DNA of 64,000 nucleotides from Arthrobacter endolithicus. GTDB taxonomy: Bacteria > Actinomycetota > Actinomycetes > Actinomycetales > Micrococcaceae. The position numbers were made by a program, and so were the translations under genes. Under the pieces are notes generated by a model that saw only the letters and a program-made list of their open reading frames with translations, did not search any database and had not been told where the DNA came from. The stretch lies in the NCBI RefSeq assembly GCF_026627425.1, contig NZ_JAPNLH010000002.1:1-64000 (forward strand). Reading direction: 5' to 3'. Each line of letters starts with the position of its first letter. Position 1 is the stretch's first letter. Positions 7,092-16,130 of this stretch are shown here, in pieces.

Positions 7092-8702
7092 TCAGCTCTG
7101 GGGTACACCTCGTCGCCGGAAGGTAATGAACCCGACCGCGCCGAGGACCGCGGTGACCGCGGACATCACGATGAGTGCTGCTGTATTGACCGCGTTCATC
7201 GGCGGGTTGCCCACGTGGGTGGTCGGCGAGAGATCGAGCACCCACTGGCTGAACTTCAGACCAGAACCGAGAAACGCGATGAACGTCATCGCGGCATAGC
7301 TGGCCCACGCGATTGCGAAAAGTCGAGGGCGCATCCCGTAGACCGTCAGGGCTATTCCGCCGAGCACCAGCTCGGCTGGCAGGTAGGCCAGTCCCGACGT
7401 CAGGGTTGGACCGAAATCAGCCGTGTCCCCTGCCGACAGCGCAGTCGCCAAACCGAGGACGAGCGACGAGCCGAGCACAATCGTCACAAGGCCCCCTAAT
7501 AGCACCACGGCGTGCGCAGCGAGCCAACGGCGTCGGGAAAGCGTCCCGGAGAGCCGGTTTTCCAGCCGGCCGTTACTCTCCTCGGTTCGTAATGTGCCGA
7601 TGCCCTGGATGAGGTAGCCCGCCGCGATGACTGCCAGATAGAGCTGGGTGGCAGCGATGAGCCCGTCCACGGGCCGGCCACCTCCGATGCCGATGGCCTG
7701 GGCGACAGCGGGGTTACCCGCCATCGCGTCGAGGAACTGGTGAGACAGGGCGCCCATCAACCCGGCGAGCATCACGCCACCGGCTAACCAGCCGAGGATG
7801 GCGGGCCGGTGGATCCAGGCCGCGAATCCGATCGGGCTGCGCAGCCGCACCGTGGCCCGGTTGGGGCCGGCACCGCCGCGGACCAGGGCGCTGCCCAAGT
7901 CGCGACGGCTGGCCAGTCGCGCCGCCGCGATGCTCAGGGTGAGGCCGGCCGCGAGGGGGATGAGCAAGGCCCACCACCGCTGGTCACCGAACGGTGCTGC
8001 CTTTTCCGCCCAGCCCAGAGGCGACAACCAGGTCACCCAGGTCTTGGTCACGTCACCGATGCCGCGCAGGGCGAACGACCCCGCGAGGATGATCAGACTC
8101 CAGGTGTAGATCCCCCGGGCGTGCGGTGTGAGCTGGGCAAGCAGGGCCGCGAGACCGGTGAAGACAAAGCCCAGGGCGCCGAGCGAGAGGGCGTAGAGCA
8201 CCGCGCCCGTCGGCGGGACGCCGAAGACCGCCAATCCGACGGCAAACAGAACTGCTGTGGCGAAGATCGTGGCGGTGACCACCAGCAGGGCCGCCACCGT
8301 GGGATGGTGGCGGGCTATGCGGCCACCGAGCAGCAACTCGAGCCGACCAGCCTCTTCCTCGCCTCGCGTCGCCCTTGCCACCAGGCTGATAGCGAGCAGC
8401 GGCATCAGGACGGCGATCAGGAAGCCGAACTCGTCCTGGATCACGCCACCGAGGGAGTCGATGCCCTCTACGTGGCCGTTGATTGCGGCCAGCGCACCGC
8501 CCGTGGTGACGGCCGCAGCGTAGGTGTGGATCTTGGCCGCGGTGTCGTAGAGCGAGGCGACACTGGCTGCGGTGCCTGCCATGCTCGCACCCAGCGCCAG
8601 TGCCCAGATCAAGACGCTGCGCCATTGGATACGGACGACGATGTGCAGCATTGTTCCCAAGCCACGCGAGCGGTCGTCGGCGGCGGGGTGGCCTGCGCTC
8701 AT
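7092..8702 (-). CDS. ABC-2 type exporter permease (polyketide/antibiotic exporter type)
   Basis: 536-aa membrane protein with about 12 transmembrane segments in two similar halves. This is the layout of actinobacterial ABC exporter permeases annotated as polyketide or antibiotic exporters. The N-terminal half has VVRIQWRSVLIWALALGASM followed by a large extracytoplasmic loop, and RATRGEEEAGRLELLLGGRI is the characteristic cytoplasmic loop, echoed as GTLRTEESNGRLENRLSG in the second half. Its ATG overlaps the stop of the ATPase gene by 4 bases. It is the last gene of a TetR-ATPase-permease operon, an arrangement typical of self-regulated drug efflux. Confidence 0.9.
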   Translation of the reverse strand: MSAGHPAADDRSRGLGTMLHIVVRIQWRSVLIWALALGASMAGTAASVASLYDTAAKIHTYAAAVTTGGALAAINGHVEGIDSLGGVIQDEFGFLIAVLMPLLAISLVARATRGEEEAGRLELLLGGRIARHHPTVAALLVVTATIFATAVLFAVGLAVFGVPPTGAVLYALSLGALGFVFTGLAALLAQLTPHARGIYTWSLIILAGSFALRGIGDVTKTWVTWLSPLGWAEKAAPFGDQRWWALLIPLAAGLTLSIAAARLASRRDLGSALVRGGAGPNRATVRLRSPIGFAAWIHRPAILGWLAGGVMLAGLMGALSHQFLDAMAGNPAVAQAIGIGGGRPVDGLIAATQLYLAVIAAGYLIQGIGTLRTEESNGRLENRLSGTLSRRRWLAAHAVVLLGGLVTIVLGSSLVLGLATALSAGDTADFGPTLTSGLAYLPAELVLGGIALTVYGMRPRLFAIAWASYAAMTFIAFLGSGLKFSQWVLDLSPTTHVGNPPMNAVNTAALIVMSAVTAVLGAVGFITFRRRGVPQS

Positions 8703-9655
8703 TGCACGACCTCCGCGAGGCTCTCGTCGCCGGCGCTCTCCTTGGGGTCCAGAGTCTCCCCGTAGCTCTGCAGGAACAGGGCCCCGAGACTCGGTGGCGT
8801 GACCGTAAGGGTGTGGATGCCCGCCACGTGAAGTCGCCCAATGGCGGCGTCGAGATGGTCGGAGTCAATGGTGAATCGGGTGTCCGTGAGCTCGTTGAGT
8901 CGCTCGTACTGAAAGTCCGCGAGCCCCTGAATACCGGTCAGTGATCCTGGGGCGGCCACGGTGACGGCGTGGACGGCGGTCCGGGTGTGTCGGCGCAGGT
9001 CGGCCAGTGTGCCGGAGGTGACCGTGCGGCCACGTCGGATGATGCTCACGCGGTCGGCCAGGGCCTCCACCTCGCCCATTATGTGACTGGACAGCAGCAC
9101 AGTCACCCCGTGCTCACGTCGGTTGCGAATGCGCTGCTGGAATACATGTTCCATGAGCGGGTCGAGACCCGAGGTCGGCTCGTCCAGCACCAACAGTTCG
9201 GCGTCGGTCGCCAGGGCAGCGATGAGGGCCACCTTCTGGCGGTTGCCCTTCGAGTAGTCTCGGACCCGCTTGGTGGGGTCGAGCTGGAACTGTTCGACGA
9301 GGTCGGCACGACGCTGCTCGTCGACGGAGCCGTGCGTGGAGCCCAACACGTCTAGGCACTGGCCCCCGGTCAACCCCGGCCACAGGGCGACGTCGCCCGC
9401 GACGTAGGCCAGCCGGCGGTGCAGCCGCGGAGCGTCATTCCAGGGATCACCGCCGAACAGTTCGGCGCGGCCCGACGTGGCCTTCATGAGTCCGAGAAGG
9501 ACCCGGATCGTGGTGGATTTGCCGGCACCGTTGGGCCCGAGGAAGCCGTGCACCTCGCCCGGCTGCACGGTGAGGTCGAGGCCGTCGAGGGCTCGGACCT
9601 TGCCGAAGACCTTGGTGAGTCCCTGGGTACGGATGACGGGGATGGTGTCGGTCAT
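8699..9655 (-). CDS. ABC transporter ATP-binding protein
   Basis: 318-aa single nucleotide-binding domain. Walker A is GPNGAGKST (residues about 41-49), the signature region is RDYSKGNRQKVALIAAL (a degenerate LSGGQ, common in this exporter class), Walker B is ELLVLDEPTSGLD and the switch region is VLLSSHIM. A C-terminal extension of about 100 residues fits drug-exporter ATPases. The ATG at 9655 was chosen because it overlaps the TetR stop (ATGA) and follows a GGAG ribosome site. Partner of the permease encoded immediately downstream. Confidence 0.92.
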   Translation of the reverse strand: MTDTIPVIRTQGLTKVFGKVRALDGLDLTVQPGEVHGFLGPNGAGKSTTIRVLLGLMKATSGRAELFGGDPWNDAPRLHRRLAYVAGDVALWPGLTGGQCLDVLGSTHGSVDEQRRADLVEQFQLDPTKRVRDYSKGNRQKVALIAALATDAELLVLDEPTSGLDPLMEHVFQQRIRNRREHGVTVLLSSHIMGEVEALADRVSIIRRGRTVTSGTLADLRRHTRTAVHAVTVAAPGSLTGIQGLADFQYERLNELTDTRFTIDSDHLDAAIGRLHVAGIHTLTVTPPSLGALFLQSYGETLDPKESAGDESLAEVVQ

Positions 9656-10293
9656 AATGACTCCTTCGGAGGAGCTGCGAACAAGCCCCTGGCGTAGACC
9701 GCGGTGGCGGTTTTGGTCCACCGGTCGAGCCCCGCGGGCGCCAGCGGGTCGTCCCCGATGGCGGTGGCGATCTGGTTGCGAAGCAGGATCACGGCGAGGT
9801 CGTTGACCAGCAGGAACGCCGCTTGGGCGGCCGGGTCCTCGCAGTGCGCGACGGCTCCTAGTTCGACCATGGCGTCCAACATCCGCCGGGTGACCGCGTA
9901 CCACCGGCCAAAGATCGCCGCGCCCGCCGGGTCATTGGTCAGCAGCAGTCGGCGCAGGTATGCAGGGAGCGGGGACCCATGCGGGAAGGCCCGGGCGAAT
10001 ACCTCCGCGACGGACGTCGTAGCTTCACCGCTGGCGAGCAGCTGGGCGAGGTCCTCACCGCTGAACTCGGCAAAGACCGCGTCGAATGATTCGGCCGCGT
10101 GGGCGTCGACAGCCGCCAGCAGGCCATCCTTGCTGCCGAAATGGTGCACGACGAGGCTCGGCGAAACGCCCGCGCCCCTTGCGATCTCGCGTACTGTCAC
10201 CGCGTCGTGCCCACGCTCCGCGAACATCCGCAGCGCGGCGTTGCGAATATTCGAGCGGGCCGTCAGGTCCCGCTCATCGGAGACTGCACTCAT
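9652..10293 (-). CDS. TetR-family transcriptional repressor
   Basis: 213-aa regulator. The N-terminal helix-turn-helix is visible as RNAALRMFAERGHDAVTVRE and IARGAGVSPSLVVHHFGSKD. The C-terminal ligand domain ends GLDRWTKTATAVYARGLF. It is the first gene of the exporter operon and its stop overlaps the ATPase start, so it probably represses its own operon until an exported compound binds. The ATG at 10293 lies 4 bases after a TATACT -10 box, so the mRNA is probably leaderless. Confidence 0.9.
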   Translation of the reverse strand: MSAVSDERDLTARSNIRNAALRMFAERGHDAVTVREIARGAGVSPSLVVHHFGSKDGLLAAVDAHAAESFDAVFAEFSGEDLAQLLASGEATTSVAEVFARAFPHGSPLPAYLRRLLLTNDPAGAAIFGRWYAVTRRMLDAMVELGAVAHCEDPAAQAAFLLVNDLAVILLRNQIATAIGDDPLAPAGLDRWTKTATAVYARGLFAAPPKESL

Positions 10294-10297
10294 GTTC

Positions 10298-10303
10298 AGT
10301 ATA
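10298..10303 (-). promoter_or_regulatory. -10 box of the TetR/ABC operon (leaderless start)
   Basis: TATACT on the minus strand ends 4 bases before the TetR ATG, so transcription should begin at or within a base or two of the start codon. No ribosome site is present, consistent with a leaderless transcript as is common in Actinobacteria. No clear -35 box is seen. Confidence 0.5.
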
Positions 10304-10497
10304 TTAAACGCTTGTTTCATCATCGGCAAGAGGCGCCCCCGATGGCGCCCGCGGCCTGTGCGGCAGTCGTTTATATTCCCCCGGTGAAGCACCTTGAGCA
10401 CTCTGCGGCTTTGGCTGATTTCGTGCACAAATTGCGCCACTGAGCATTCCCGTGCTGGGCTGGTGGGCGGCGCAGGCGGCCTTGCACCTTGGCCCGG

Positions 10498-10626
10498 TCA
10501 GCTGGCCGGCCGACGCCGCAAGTTCACACGCCGCACCACTGTCGCGGCCAACCAGGACTGCACCAAAAGAATCAGCAGACCCGCCACGGCCAGCACGACC
10601 ACGAGCAGCACGTCCAGCACTCCCAT
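10498..10626 (-). CDS. Possible small single-pass membrane protein
   Basis: A 42-codon frame from an ATG at 10626 encodes MGVLDVLLVVVLAVAGLLIL then LVQSWLAATVVRRVNLRRRP. This is one clean transmembrane helix followed by a strongly basic tail (positive-inside). The size and shape fit actinobacterial small membrane proteins, but no family is recognised and the ribosome site is poor. It may be spurious. Confidence 0.3.
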   Translation of the reverse strand: MGVLDVLLVVVLAVAGLLILLVQSWLAATVVRRVNLRRRPAS

Positions 10627-10899
10627 CAGGACGGGCCCCCGGGGAAAAGAGTGCAGCGTTGGTTCATGATGGTTCCCATCGGCATCGGATTGTGTCTTCA
10701 CCGTAGCGGTGGCAGTCCAGCCGACGCTCAGGAGCCGACACCGCAGGCACGCCTGTGCACATGCCGGAACAACTCATCCATTTTCGGGTTCCCCACGACG
10801 CGAGCACGCCGACAGAGCACGTCCCCTCGATCTTCACCCTGGTATCCGGTGGTGCGTGGCGAAGGTGAAGGGATCGGTCCCAAACTAGCCGTCGTACGC

Positions 10900-11116
10900 G
10901 GACTGCAATCCTGCCGTCCAGCTTTTTCATACCCAGCATTGCCTGCATGGCCCTGGCTGCGCCGTCGGGGTCCGGACCGTTGAGCACGCTGGGAAGCATG
11001 TTGGCGATTAGCTGCCACGAAACCCCAAACCGGTCCTTCAGCCAGCCGAACTGGCCCTCCTGTCCGCCGTCCGCCGTCAAAGCAGCCCAGCTGGCGTCCA
11101 GCTCCGCCCGTGCCAA
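10900..11116 (-). pseudogene. PhnB-like VOC protein, C-terminal remnant
   Basis: The frame reads ELDASWAALTADGGQEGQFG, WLKDRFGVSWQLIANMLPSV and ARAMQAMLGMKKLDG. This is the conserved end of PhnB-like (3-demethylubiquinone-9 methyltransferase-like) VOC proteins. The N-terminal two thirds are absent, and beyond the GMKKLD end the frame runs on into unrelated sequence. It is a decayed fragment just before the truncated ABC ATPase. Confidence 0.7.
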
Positions 11117-11463
11117 TTCCGCTCATGCTCAACACAGCGGCAACGTCTAGCGCGCGGGGACCTGAGCAGTTCGCAGGCTGCCGAAGCGGGACTGCCAGGC
11201 CATGGCTGATTTCTCAAGTGGCCTACCGACCTGCGGGCAGTGCGCGTGTATGGGCGCCCCCATGTCAGTTCCATTCCAGCACCAACCGCCGTCGCCAGCA
11301 GCCCGGCCCATGGCCACGGCGCGGCAGGACGAAGAAACTGGACCGATGGGACCCGGATGGGCCAGGGGGCGTAGTGCACGGCCAACCGCATGGTCCCAAA
11401 GGTGTAGTGGGATTGTCTGTGCGGCCGACGCGCCTCGCAGTGTCCGGCGCGCACACTGAAGCC

Positions 11464-12309
11464 ATGAACCGAACTGCGAGTGATGCCGTAACGCGAACGG
11501 GACGGCACGACGACCCGGACACACGGCGACAACCGGCCGTATCTATCCGCGGTCTGAACAAGAACTACGGCGTCGTAGCGGCTGTCCGTGACCTGAACCT
11601 TCAGATCGCCCGGGGGGAGACAGTGGCGCTGCTGGGCCCCAACGGCGCCGGCAAGTCCACGACGGTCGCCGTCATGCTCGGCCTGACGGCACCCGACACC
11701 GGACATGTCGCCATTTGCGGTATGGCGCCGCGGGCGGCCGTGCTGCGGGGCCGGATTGCGGCCATGCTCCAGGACGCCGGGTTCATGCCCGGCGTCACGG
11801 TTTCCGAACTGCTCACCCTGGGCAGCGGCCTGTATCCTAACCCGTTGGGGGTGCGGGAGACGCTGGAACTTGCACAGCTCTCGGGCCTGGCGAGGCGGCG
11901 GGTCAACCGCCTCTCCGGTGGCCAGTTGCAGCGGCTCCGCTTTGCGCTGGCGGCCGTGGCCAACCCGGAGGTTCTGGTCCTTGACGAGCCCACCACGGCA
12001 CTGGACGTCACTGGCCGCGCCGAGTTCTGGCAAGCCATGCGCGCCTACGCCGGCACCGGCCGGACCCTGCTGTTTGCAACGCACTATCTCGAAGAGGTCA
12101 GCGAGAACGCAGGACGGGCCATTGTCATGATGGGGGGATCCGTCATCGCCGACGGCACACCTGACGCCATCCGTCAGCTGGCCGGACTCAGTACCATCCG
12201 CTTCACAGTCGACACCGGCACGGACGCGCGCCAGCAGCTGGAGGTACTTCCCGGCGCCTCCGACGAAACGTGTAGTTTGTGGCTCATGAGAGTTCCTTCC
12301 CTGCCTTGA
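11464..12309 (+). CDS. ABC-2 transporter ATP-binding protein, 3'-truncated
   Basis: 281-aa product with a complete nucleotide-binding domain: Walker A GPNGAGKST, signature RLSGGQLQRLRFALA, Walker B VLVLDEPTTALD, and the switch histidine in LLFATHYLEEV. The last recognisable family sequence is near QQLEVLPGASDET. The remaining residues (CSLWLMRVPSLP) are read across a junction into the opposite-strand amino-acid transporter operon. The usual C-terminal 30-40 residues and the permease gene that should follow are missing. The ATPase fold could still be made, but it has no partner here, so it is probably non-functional as a transporter. Confidence 0.75.
   Translation: MNRTASDAVTRTGRHDDPDTRRQPAVSIRGLNKNYGVVAAVRDLNLQIARGETVALLGPNGAGKSTTVAVMLGLTAPDTGHVAICGMAPRAAVLRGRIAAMLQDAGFMPGVTVSELLTLGSGLYPNPLGVRETLELAQLSGLARRRVNRLSGGQLQRLRFALAAVANPEVLVLDEPTTALDVTGRAEFWQAMRAYAGTGRTLLFATHYLEEVSENAGRAIVMMGGSVIADGTPDAIRQLAGLSTIRFTVDTGTDARQQLEVLPGASDETCSLWLMRVPSLP
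12267..12287 (-). pseudogene. Start of a lost amino-acid ABC transporter ATPase gene
   Basis: The stop of the permease gene overlaps an ATG at 12287 (ATGA), and the next codons read MSHKLHV. In polar amino-acid transporter operons the GlnQ/HisP-type ATPase gene normally begins in just this coupled way. After about seven codons the sequence changes to the reverse complement of the ABC-2 ATPase gene. The ATPase gene has therefore been cut off at a rearrangement junction near 12,266. Confidence 0.55.
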
Positions 12310-13279
12310 CGGAGTCGTCTTCCCTTAACATGGCGGCTGCAACGCCGGTACGGAGCTGTGGCGTGCTGCGCTTGAGAAACGCCCGCTGTACCAGACCGGG
12401 CCGGCGCACCAGGCGGACGGCTTCGGCTCCGTAGCGGGCCTCCAACTTGGACTGGAAGAACGTGGCGATGGCCGTCATCACCATGTACCAGAGGGACGCC
12501 ACGATCAGCAGTTCCATGATCAGATTGTTTTGCTTATAGATCTGGCTGGCGTTGGTCATCAGGTCGTTACCCGCCACCACATAAACCAGTGACGTGGTTT
12601 TGAGCATGGAGATGAACTCGTTGCCCGTGGGCGGGATGATAATACGCAGCGCCTGCGGCAGGACAATGACGCGCATGCGTTTCACCGGTGTCATGCCCAG
12701 TGCATAAGCGGCCTCGGTCTGGCCCGTATCCACGGCCTGGATGCCGGCGCGTACGGTCTCGGCAAAGTACGCCGCGAGGTTCAGTCCCAGGCCCAAGAGT
12801 GCGGAGTTGAAGCCCGTCATTACATCGTTGGTGTTCCACCAGATGCCGACGTCGGTGAACGGAATTTGGAGGACCAGCCGCGGAAACAGGAAGGCCAGGT
12901 TGTACCAAAAGATGAGTTGGACCAGCACCGGGGTGCCCCTGAAGAACCAGATGTACAGCGTGGACAGCCAGTTCAGCACCGGGTTGTGCGAGAGCCTCAT
13001 GATGGCCAGCAAAATGCCCAGCAAAAGACCCACGATCGTGGCGAGCACGGAGATGGTCAGTGTAACCCAGATGCCGTCGATGATTTTCGGGAAAAACAGG
13101 TAATCGGCAACCTTGTTCCACCGAATGTTGGGGTTGGTGGCGAAGGTGGACAGCAGCCAGATGAACACGACAAGGGCCAGGGCCCCGACGAGCCAGCGGT
13201 CACGGTGCTTGAGCGCAACGACGGGCACGGGCCTGCCATCGGGTCCGCTCAGTTCCTTGGGCCGGGTGGATGTTCTCAT
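12284..13279 (-). CDS. Polar amino-acid ABC transporter permease (HisM/GlnP type)
   Basis: 331-aa inner-membrane subunit. One N-terminal helix is followed by the HisMQ domain: IWVTLTISVLATIVGLLLGI, then LYIWFFRGTPVLVQLIFWYN (the RGTPxLVQL signature) and AYALGMTPVKRMRVIVLPQA (the EAA loop that contacts the ATPase). The ATG at 13279 lies 7 bases from the stop of the binding-protein gene. It forms a heterologous importer with that protein. The ATPase gene that should follow is truncated, so transport would need an ATPase encoded elsewhere. Confidence 0.9.
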   Translation of the reverse strand: MRTSTRPKELSGPDGRPVPVVALKHRDRWLVGALALVVFIWLLSTFATNPNIRWNKVADYLFFPKIIDGIWVTLTISVLATIVGLLLGILLAIMRLSHNPVLNWLSTLYIWFFRGTPVLVQLIFWYNLAFLFPRLVLQIPFTDVGIWWNTNDVMTGFNSALLGLGLNLAAYFAETVRAGIQAVDTGQTEAAYALGMTPVKRMRVIVLPQALRIIIPPTGNEFISMLKTTSLVYVVAGNDLMTNASQIYKQNNLIMELLIVASLWYMVMTAIATFFQSKLEARYGAEAVRLVRRPGLVQRAFLKRSTPQLRTGVAAAMLREDDSVKAGKELS

Positions 13280-13286
13280 GGCCGCT

Positions 13287-14273
13287 TTACTTGCCGTCGT
13301 TGACGGTGGCGGCTCCCACTGTCATCTTTGAGACGTTCCAGGCGGCGAGGATCTTGGCGTAGCTGCCCTCGTCGATCAATTCCTGGAGGGCCTTTTGAAC
13401 CGTGGCGACCAGTTCCTTGTTGTCCGGTTTCATCGCAATACCCCAAGGGCTTTCGTCACCCTTGATGGCCACCGCCTCCAGCGCGCCTTCGGAAGTTTGA
13501 GCGCGGTATGCCGCGACCGGGTAGTCGTTGATTCCAGCGTCCGCACGGCCGCTGCGGACCTGCAGGATCGCTTCCTGGTCGCCGGGGAACTTGAGGATGT
13601 TCACGCCCTTCTTGCCCGCTGCCGTGCAGGCTGCGTCATACGCTTCGGCCTGGGTCAGTGAGGAGCCATTGTCGACGACGGCGATCGTCTTGCCGCAGGC
13701 GCTGGCGGAATCGCTCATACCCGACGGGTTACCGGTCTTGACCACCCAGCCGTTGCCGGAACGGACGTAGTCGACAAATGTTACTGTCTTGCGGCGTTCG
13801 CCGTTGTCCGTCATGGACGACATAATCCAGTCGTAGCGGCCCGTGGTGACGCCGGGGATCTGCGCGTTGAAGTCCTCGTTGTTGATGGAGAGCGGGACGC
13901 CAAGCTTGTTGGCGATGGCACGGCCGATCGAGGGGTCCACGCCGATGAGGGTCTTGCCGTCCGTGGCGAACATTTCCATGGGCGGGTATCCCTCGGACGT
14001 GGTCATCTTGATGCCGGCCCCCTTAATGCCGGCCGGTAACGCTGAGGTCAGGGCCGGGTCGGCCTTGACGCCGTCAATCACGCTCTTGGCCAGGTCCTCT
14101 GAGGGTGCCGGGACGGCCGTGAAGGAGGCTCCGGCAGCGTGCGTTGTAGGGGCCGAGTCGGCCAGGCTCTGACCGCCGCAGGCGCTCAGAGCCAGCACGG
14201 CCAGCATGGCGGTTGACGCCAGCGCGCCGGTGCGCCGGATGGAGGTGGACGATTGCGCAATGGACTGCTTCAT
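13287..14273 (-). CDS. Amino-acid ABC transporter substrate-binding lipoprotein
   Basis: 328-aa extracellular lipoprotein. The signal peptide ends in the lipobox LALSACGG (Cys near residue 32), followed by a Ser/Thr/Ala-rich linker and an SBP_bac_3 fold (TSEGYPPMEMFATDGKTLIG, GVDPSIGRAIANKLG, then MSSMTDNGERRKTVTFVDY). The ATG at 14273 has an AAAGGAG ribosome site. It lies between an amidohydrolase gene upstream and the permease downstream in one operon. The ligand is likely a polar amino acid or an amidated derivative that the hydrolase processes. Confidence 0.9.
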   Translation of the reverse strand: MKQSIAQSSTSIRRTGALASTAMLAVLALSACGGQSLADSAPTTHAAGASFTAVPAPSEDLAKSVIDGVKADPALTSALPAGIKGAGIKMTTSEGYPPMEMFATDGKTLIGVDPSIGRAIANKLGVPLSINNEDFNAQIPGVTTGRYDWIMSSMTDNGERRKTVTFVDYVRSGNGWVVKTGNPSGMSDSASACGKTIAVVDNGSSLTQAEAYDAACTAAGKKGVNILKFPGDQEAILQVRSGRADAGINDYPVAAYRAQTSEGALEAVAIKGDESPWGIAMKPDNKELVATVQKALQELIDEGSYAKILAAWNVSKMTVGAATVNDGK

Positions 14274-14350
14274 GATGTTTCTCCTTTGGGTGGGGCAGGT
14301 GGAGGGTCGGACGGGTGGCGGATAGGAAGGGTGGAAAAGGAGCGCTGCGG

Positions 14351-15970
14351 CTAATGGTCCCGGCGGTATCGCACCACGCCGCCCACCGTGGTGGACTGCA
14401 CTGCGATGTCGCGGAGGTCAGAGGTCGTGGCGGTGAAGGGATCGGCGGCCAGAGCCGTGAAGTCGGCAAGCATCCCCGGGCGCAGGCGCCCCTTGTGAGC
14501 CTCCTCCCCGGAGGCGAAGGCGGCGCCGGCCGTAAAGGCCTCGATAGCCTCGATCAAGGTGACGCATTCGCCCGGCTGCCAGCCGCCGTCGGGCTCGTGG
14601 TTGCTGTTTTGCCGAGTGACGGCCGCATGGATGCCGTACATCGGGTCCGGGTGTTCTACGGGGGCGTCGGAGCCAAAGGCCGGAACTGCCCCCGCATCCA
14701 GTAACGAACGCCAGGCGTAGGAGGCCAGATTCCGCGATGCAAGCAGGGTGGACGCCAGCGGGATATCCGTGGTGCAGTGGGTGGGTTGCATGGAAGGGAT
14801 GACGCCTAGCTGAGCTATTCGGGCAATGTCCTTGGGGCGAAGATGCTGGGCGTGTTCGATCCGATGACGGAGCTTGGTGGCAGTGCGCAGCATGCTGGGC
14901 GGGGGGTCCAGGGGGTTTCGCGCCAGGTCGGCGTAGGCGTCCAGTACCAGTTCGTTGGCCCGGTCGCCGATCGCGTGCGTTGCGACGCCGATCCCCGCAC
15001 CGGCTGCGCGGCGCACAAGTTCACGCAAGTCCTCGTAAGGGATGACCTCAATTCCGGTATTGCCTCCTTCGCCGGGGAACGGGGCGTTCATATGGCAGCT
15101 GTGGGAGCCCAAGGCACCGTCGGAAAACAGTTTGACAGGGCCCGTGCGCAGCCAGGCATCGCCGTCGCCAGTGGCTCTGCCTTCGTCGATGGCCCGGTCC
15201 AGGGCAGTCATCGGAATCGCCTTGTGTACACGGATCTCGAGTTGCCCGGACTCGCGCATGCCTAGGTAGGACGCCAGCGCGTCCTCGCCGTCGAAGTCAT
15301 GGACACCTGTGAGGCCCACAGCCAGCAGCCGTTTCTGTGCCTCCAACAGCTGCGCGCCAAGATCCCCGGCCTCGGCGCTGTGCATAATGTCCACGAGCTT
15401 GCCACCGGCCGATTCGCGCAGGATCCCCGTCGGCTCCCCGTGGGTGTCCCTGACAATCTCCCCGCCCACGGGATGAGGCGTGGAAGAAAAAATGCCGACG
15501 GCGGCCAGGGCGGCTGAGTTGGCCCAAACGGTGTGGCCGTCGATGCTGGGCAGCGCCGCGGGACGGCTGCCCGTGACGGCATCGAGGGCCTGACGGTTGG
15601 GCTGCACGGGTACAGCCCAGGCATTGAAGTCCCAGCGTCCGCCAAACACCCAGGACCCGGCCGGCAGATCGTCGCTGTAGACGCGCACCCGCTCGAGCGC
15701 CTCCTCAAGGCTGGCGGTTCCGCGCAGGTCCAGAGCGGCCATTTCACGGGCAAGATTTGCCGTATGGATATGGGCATCAGTCAGGCCCGGGATGACGGTG
15801 GCACCATCAAGGTCAATAGTTTCCGTGCCGCCGATGGAATGCGCGCTCAGCTCCTCGCGGCTGCCCACTGCCACGATGCGCTCGCCGCGCGTCAGGACGG
15901 CCTGCACCTGGGGCTCTGGGGCCCACAGCGTGTGAAACCGGGCGTTGACAAAGAGACGTTGCTCAAGCAT
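14351..15970 (-). CDS. Amidohydrolase, YtcJ-like metal-dependent hydrolase
   Basis: 539-aa cytosolic enzyme of the amidohydrolase 3 family. Metal-site motifs are present: VIPGLTDAHIHTANL (the HxH after strand 1), VKLFSDGALGSHS, ATHAIGDRANELVL, HRIEHAQHL and PAFGSDAPVEHPDP. The ATG at 15970 follows AGGATCAGGA. It begins the operon with the binding protein and permease, so it probably hydrolyses an imported N-acyl or imide-type amino-acid compound. YtcJ relatives are diverse, so the substrate is not assigned. A divergent LysR regulator starts 161 bases away and is the likely controller. Confidence 0.88.
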   Translation of the reverse strand: MLEQRLFVNARFHTLWAPEPQVQAVLTRGERIVAVGSREELSAHSIGGTETIDLDGATVIPGLTDAHIHTANLAREMAALDLRGTASLEEALERVRVYSDDLPAGSWVFGGRWDFNAWAVPVQPNRQALDAVTGSRPAALPSIDGHTVWANSAALAAVGIFSSTPHPVGGEIVRDTHGEPTGILRESAGGKLVDIMHSAEAGDLGAQLLEAQKRLLAVGLTGVHDFDGEDALASYLGMRESGQLEIRVHKAIPMTALDRAIDEGRATGDGDAWLRTGPVKLFSDGALGSHSCHMNAPFPGEGGNTGIEVIPYEDLRELVRRAAGAGIGVATHAIGDRANELVLDAYADLARNPLDPPPSMLRTATKLRHRIEHAQHLRPKDIARIAQLGVIPSMQPTHCTTDIPLASTLLASRNLASYAWRSLLDAGAVPAFGSDAPVEHPDPMYGIHAAVTRQNSNHEPDGGWQPGECVTLIEAIEAFTAGAAFASGEEAHKGRLRPGMLADFTALAADPFTATTSDLRDIAVQSTTVGGVVRYRRDH

Positions 15971-16130
15971 TCCTGATCCTTTTTGTAGTGCAGTACGAAG
16001 TGAAAATGCGGCGTACCGGTAGCCGTTTTGTCGGTGAAACTCCGATGGCTCAACCAACGATACGAGAAAAGTGGCAAACTATGATGTGAACCACAGCGAC
16101 AGTTCACGCGTCTGACTTCAAGGAATACTT

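Noticed and set aside
6806-7108. Minus-strand frame of 100 codons before the ABC permease's end
   Set aside because: No recognisable domain, Arg-rich, no ribosome site; probably chance in GC-rich sequence.
7809-8765. Open frame of about 318 codons opposite the ABC permease
   Set aside because: Low-complexity Arg/Gln/Asp composition and no family match; the permease frame has clear transmembrane helices.
11077-12084. Minus-strand open frame opposite the ABC-2 ATPase
   Set aside because: The plus strand has Walker A, signature and Walker B motifs; the minus frame has none.
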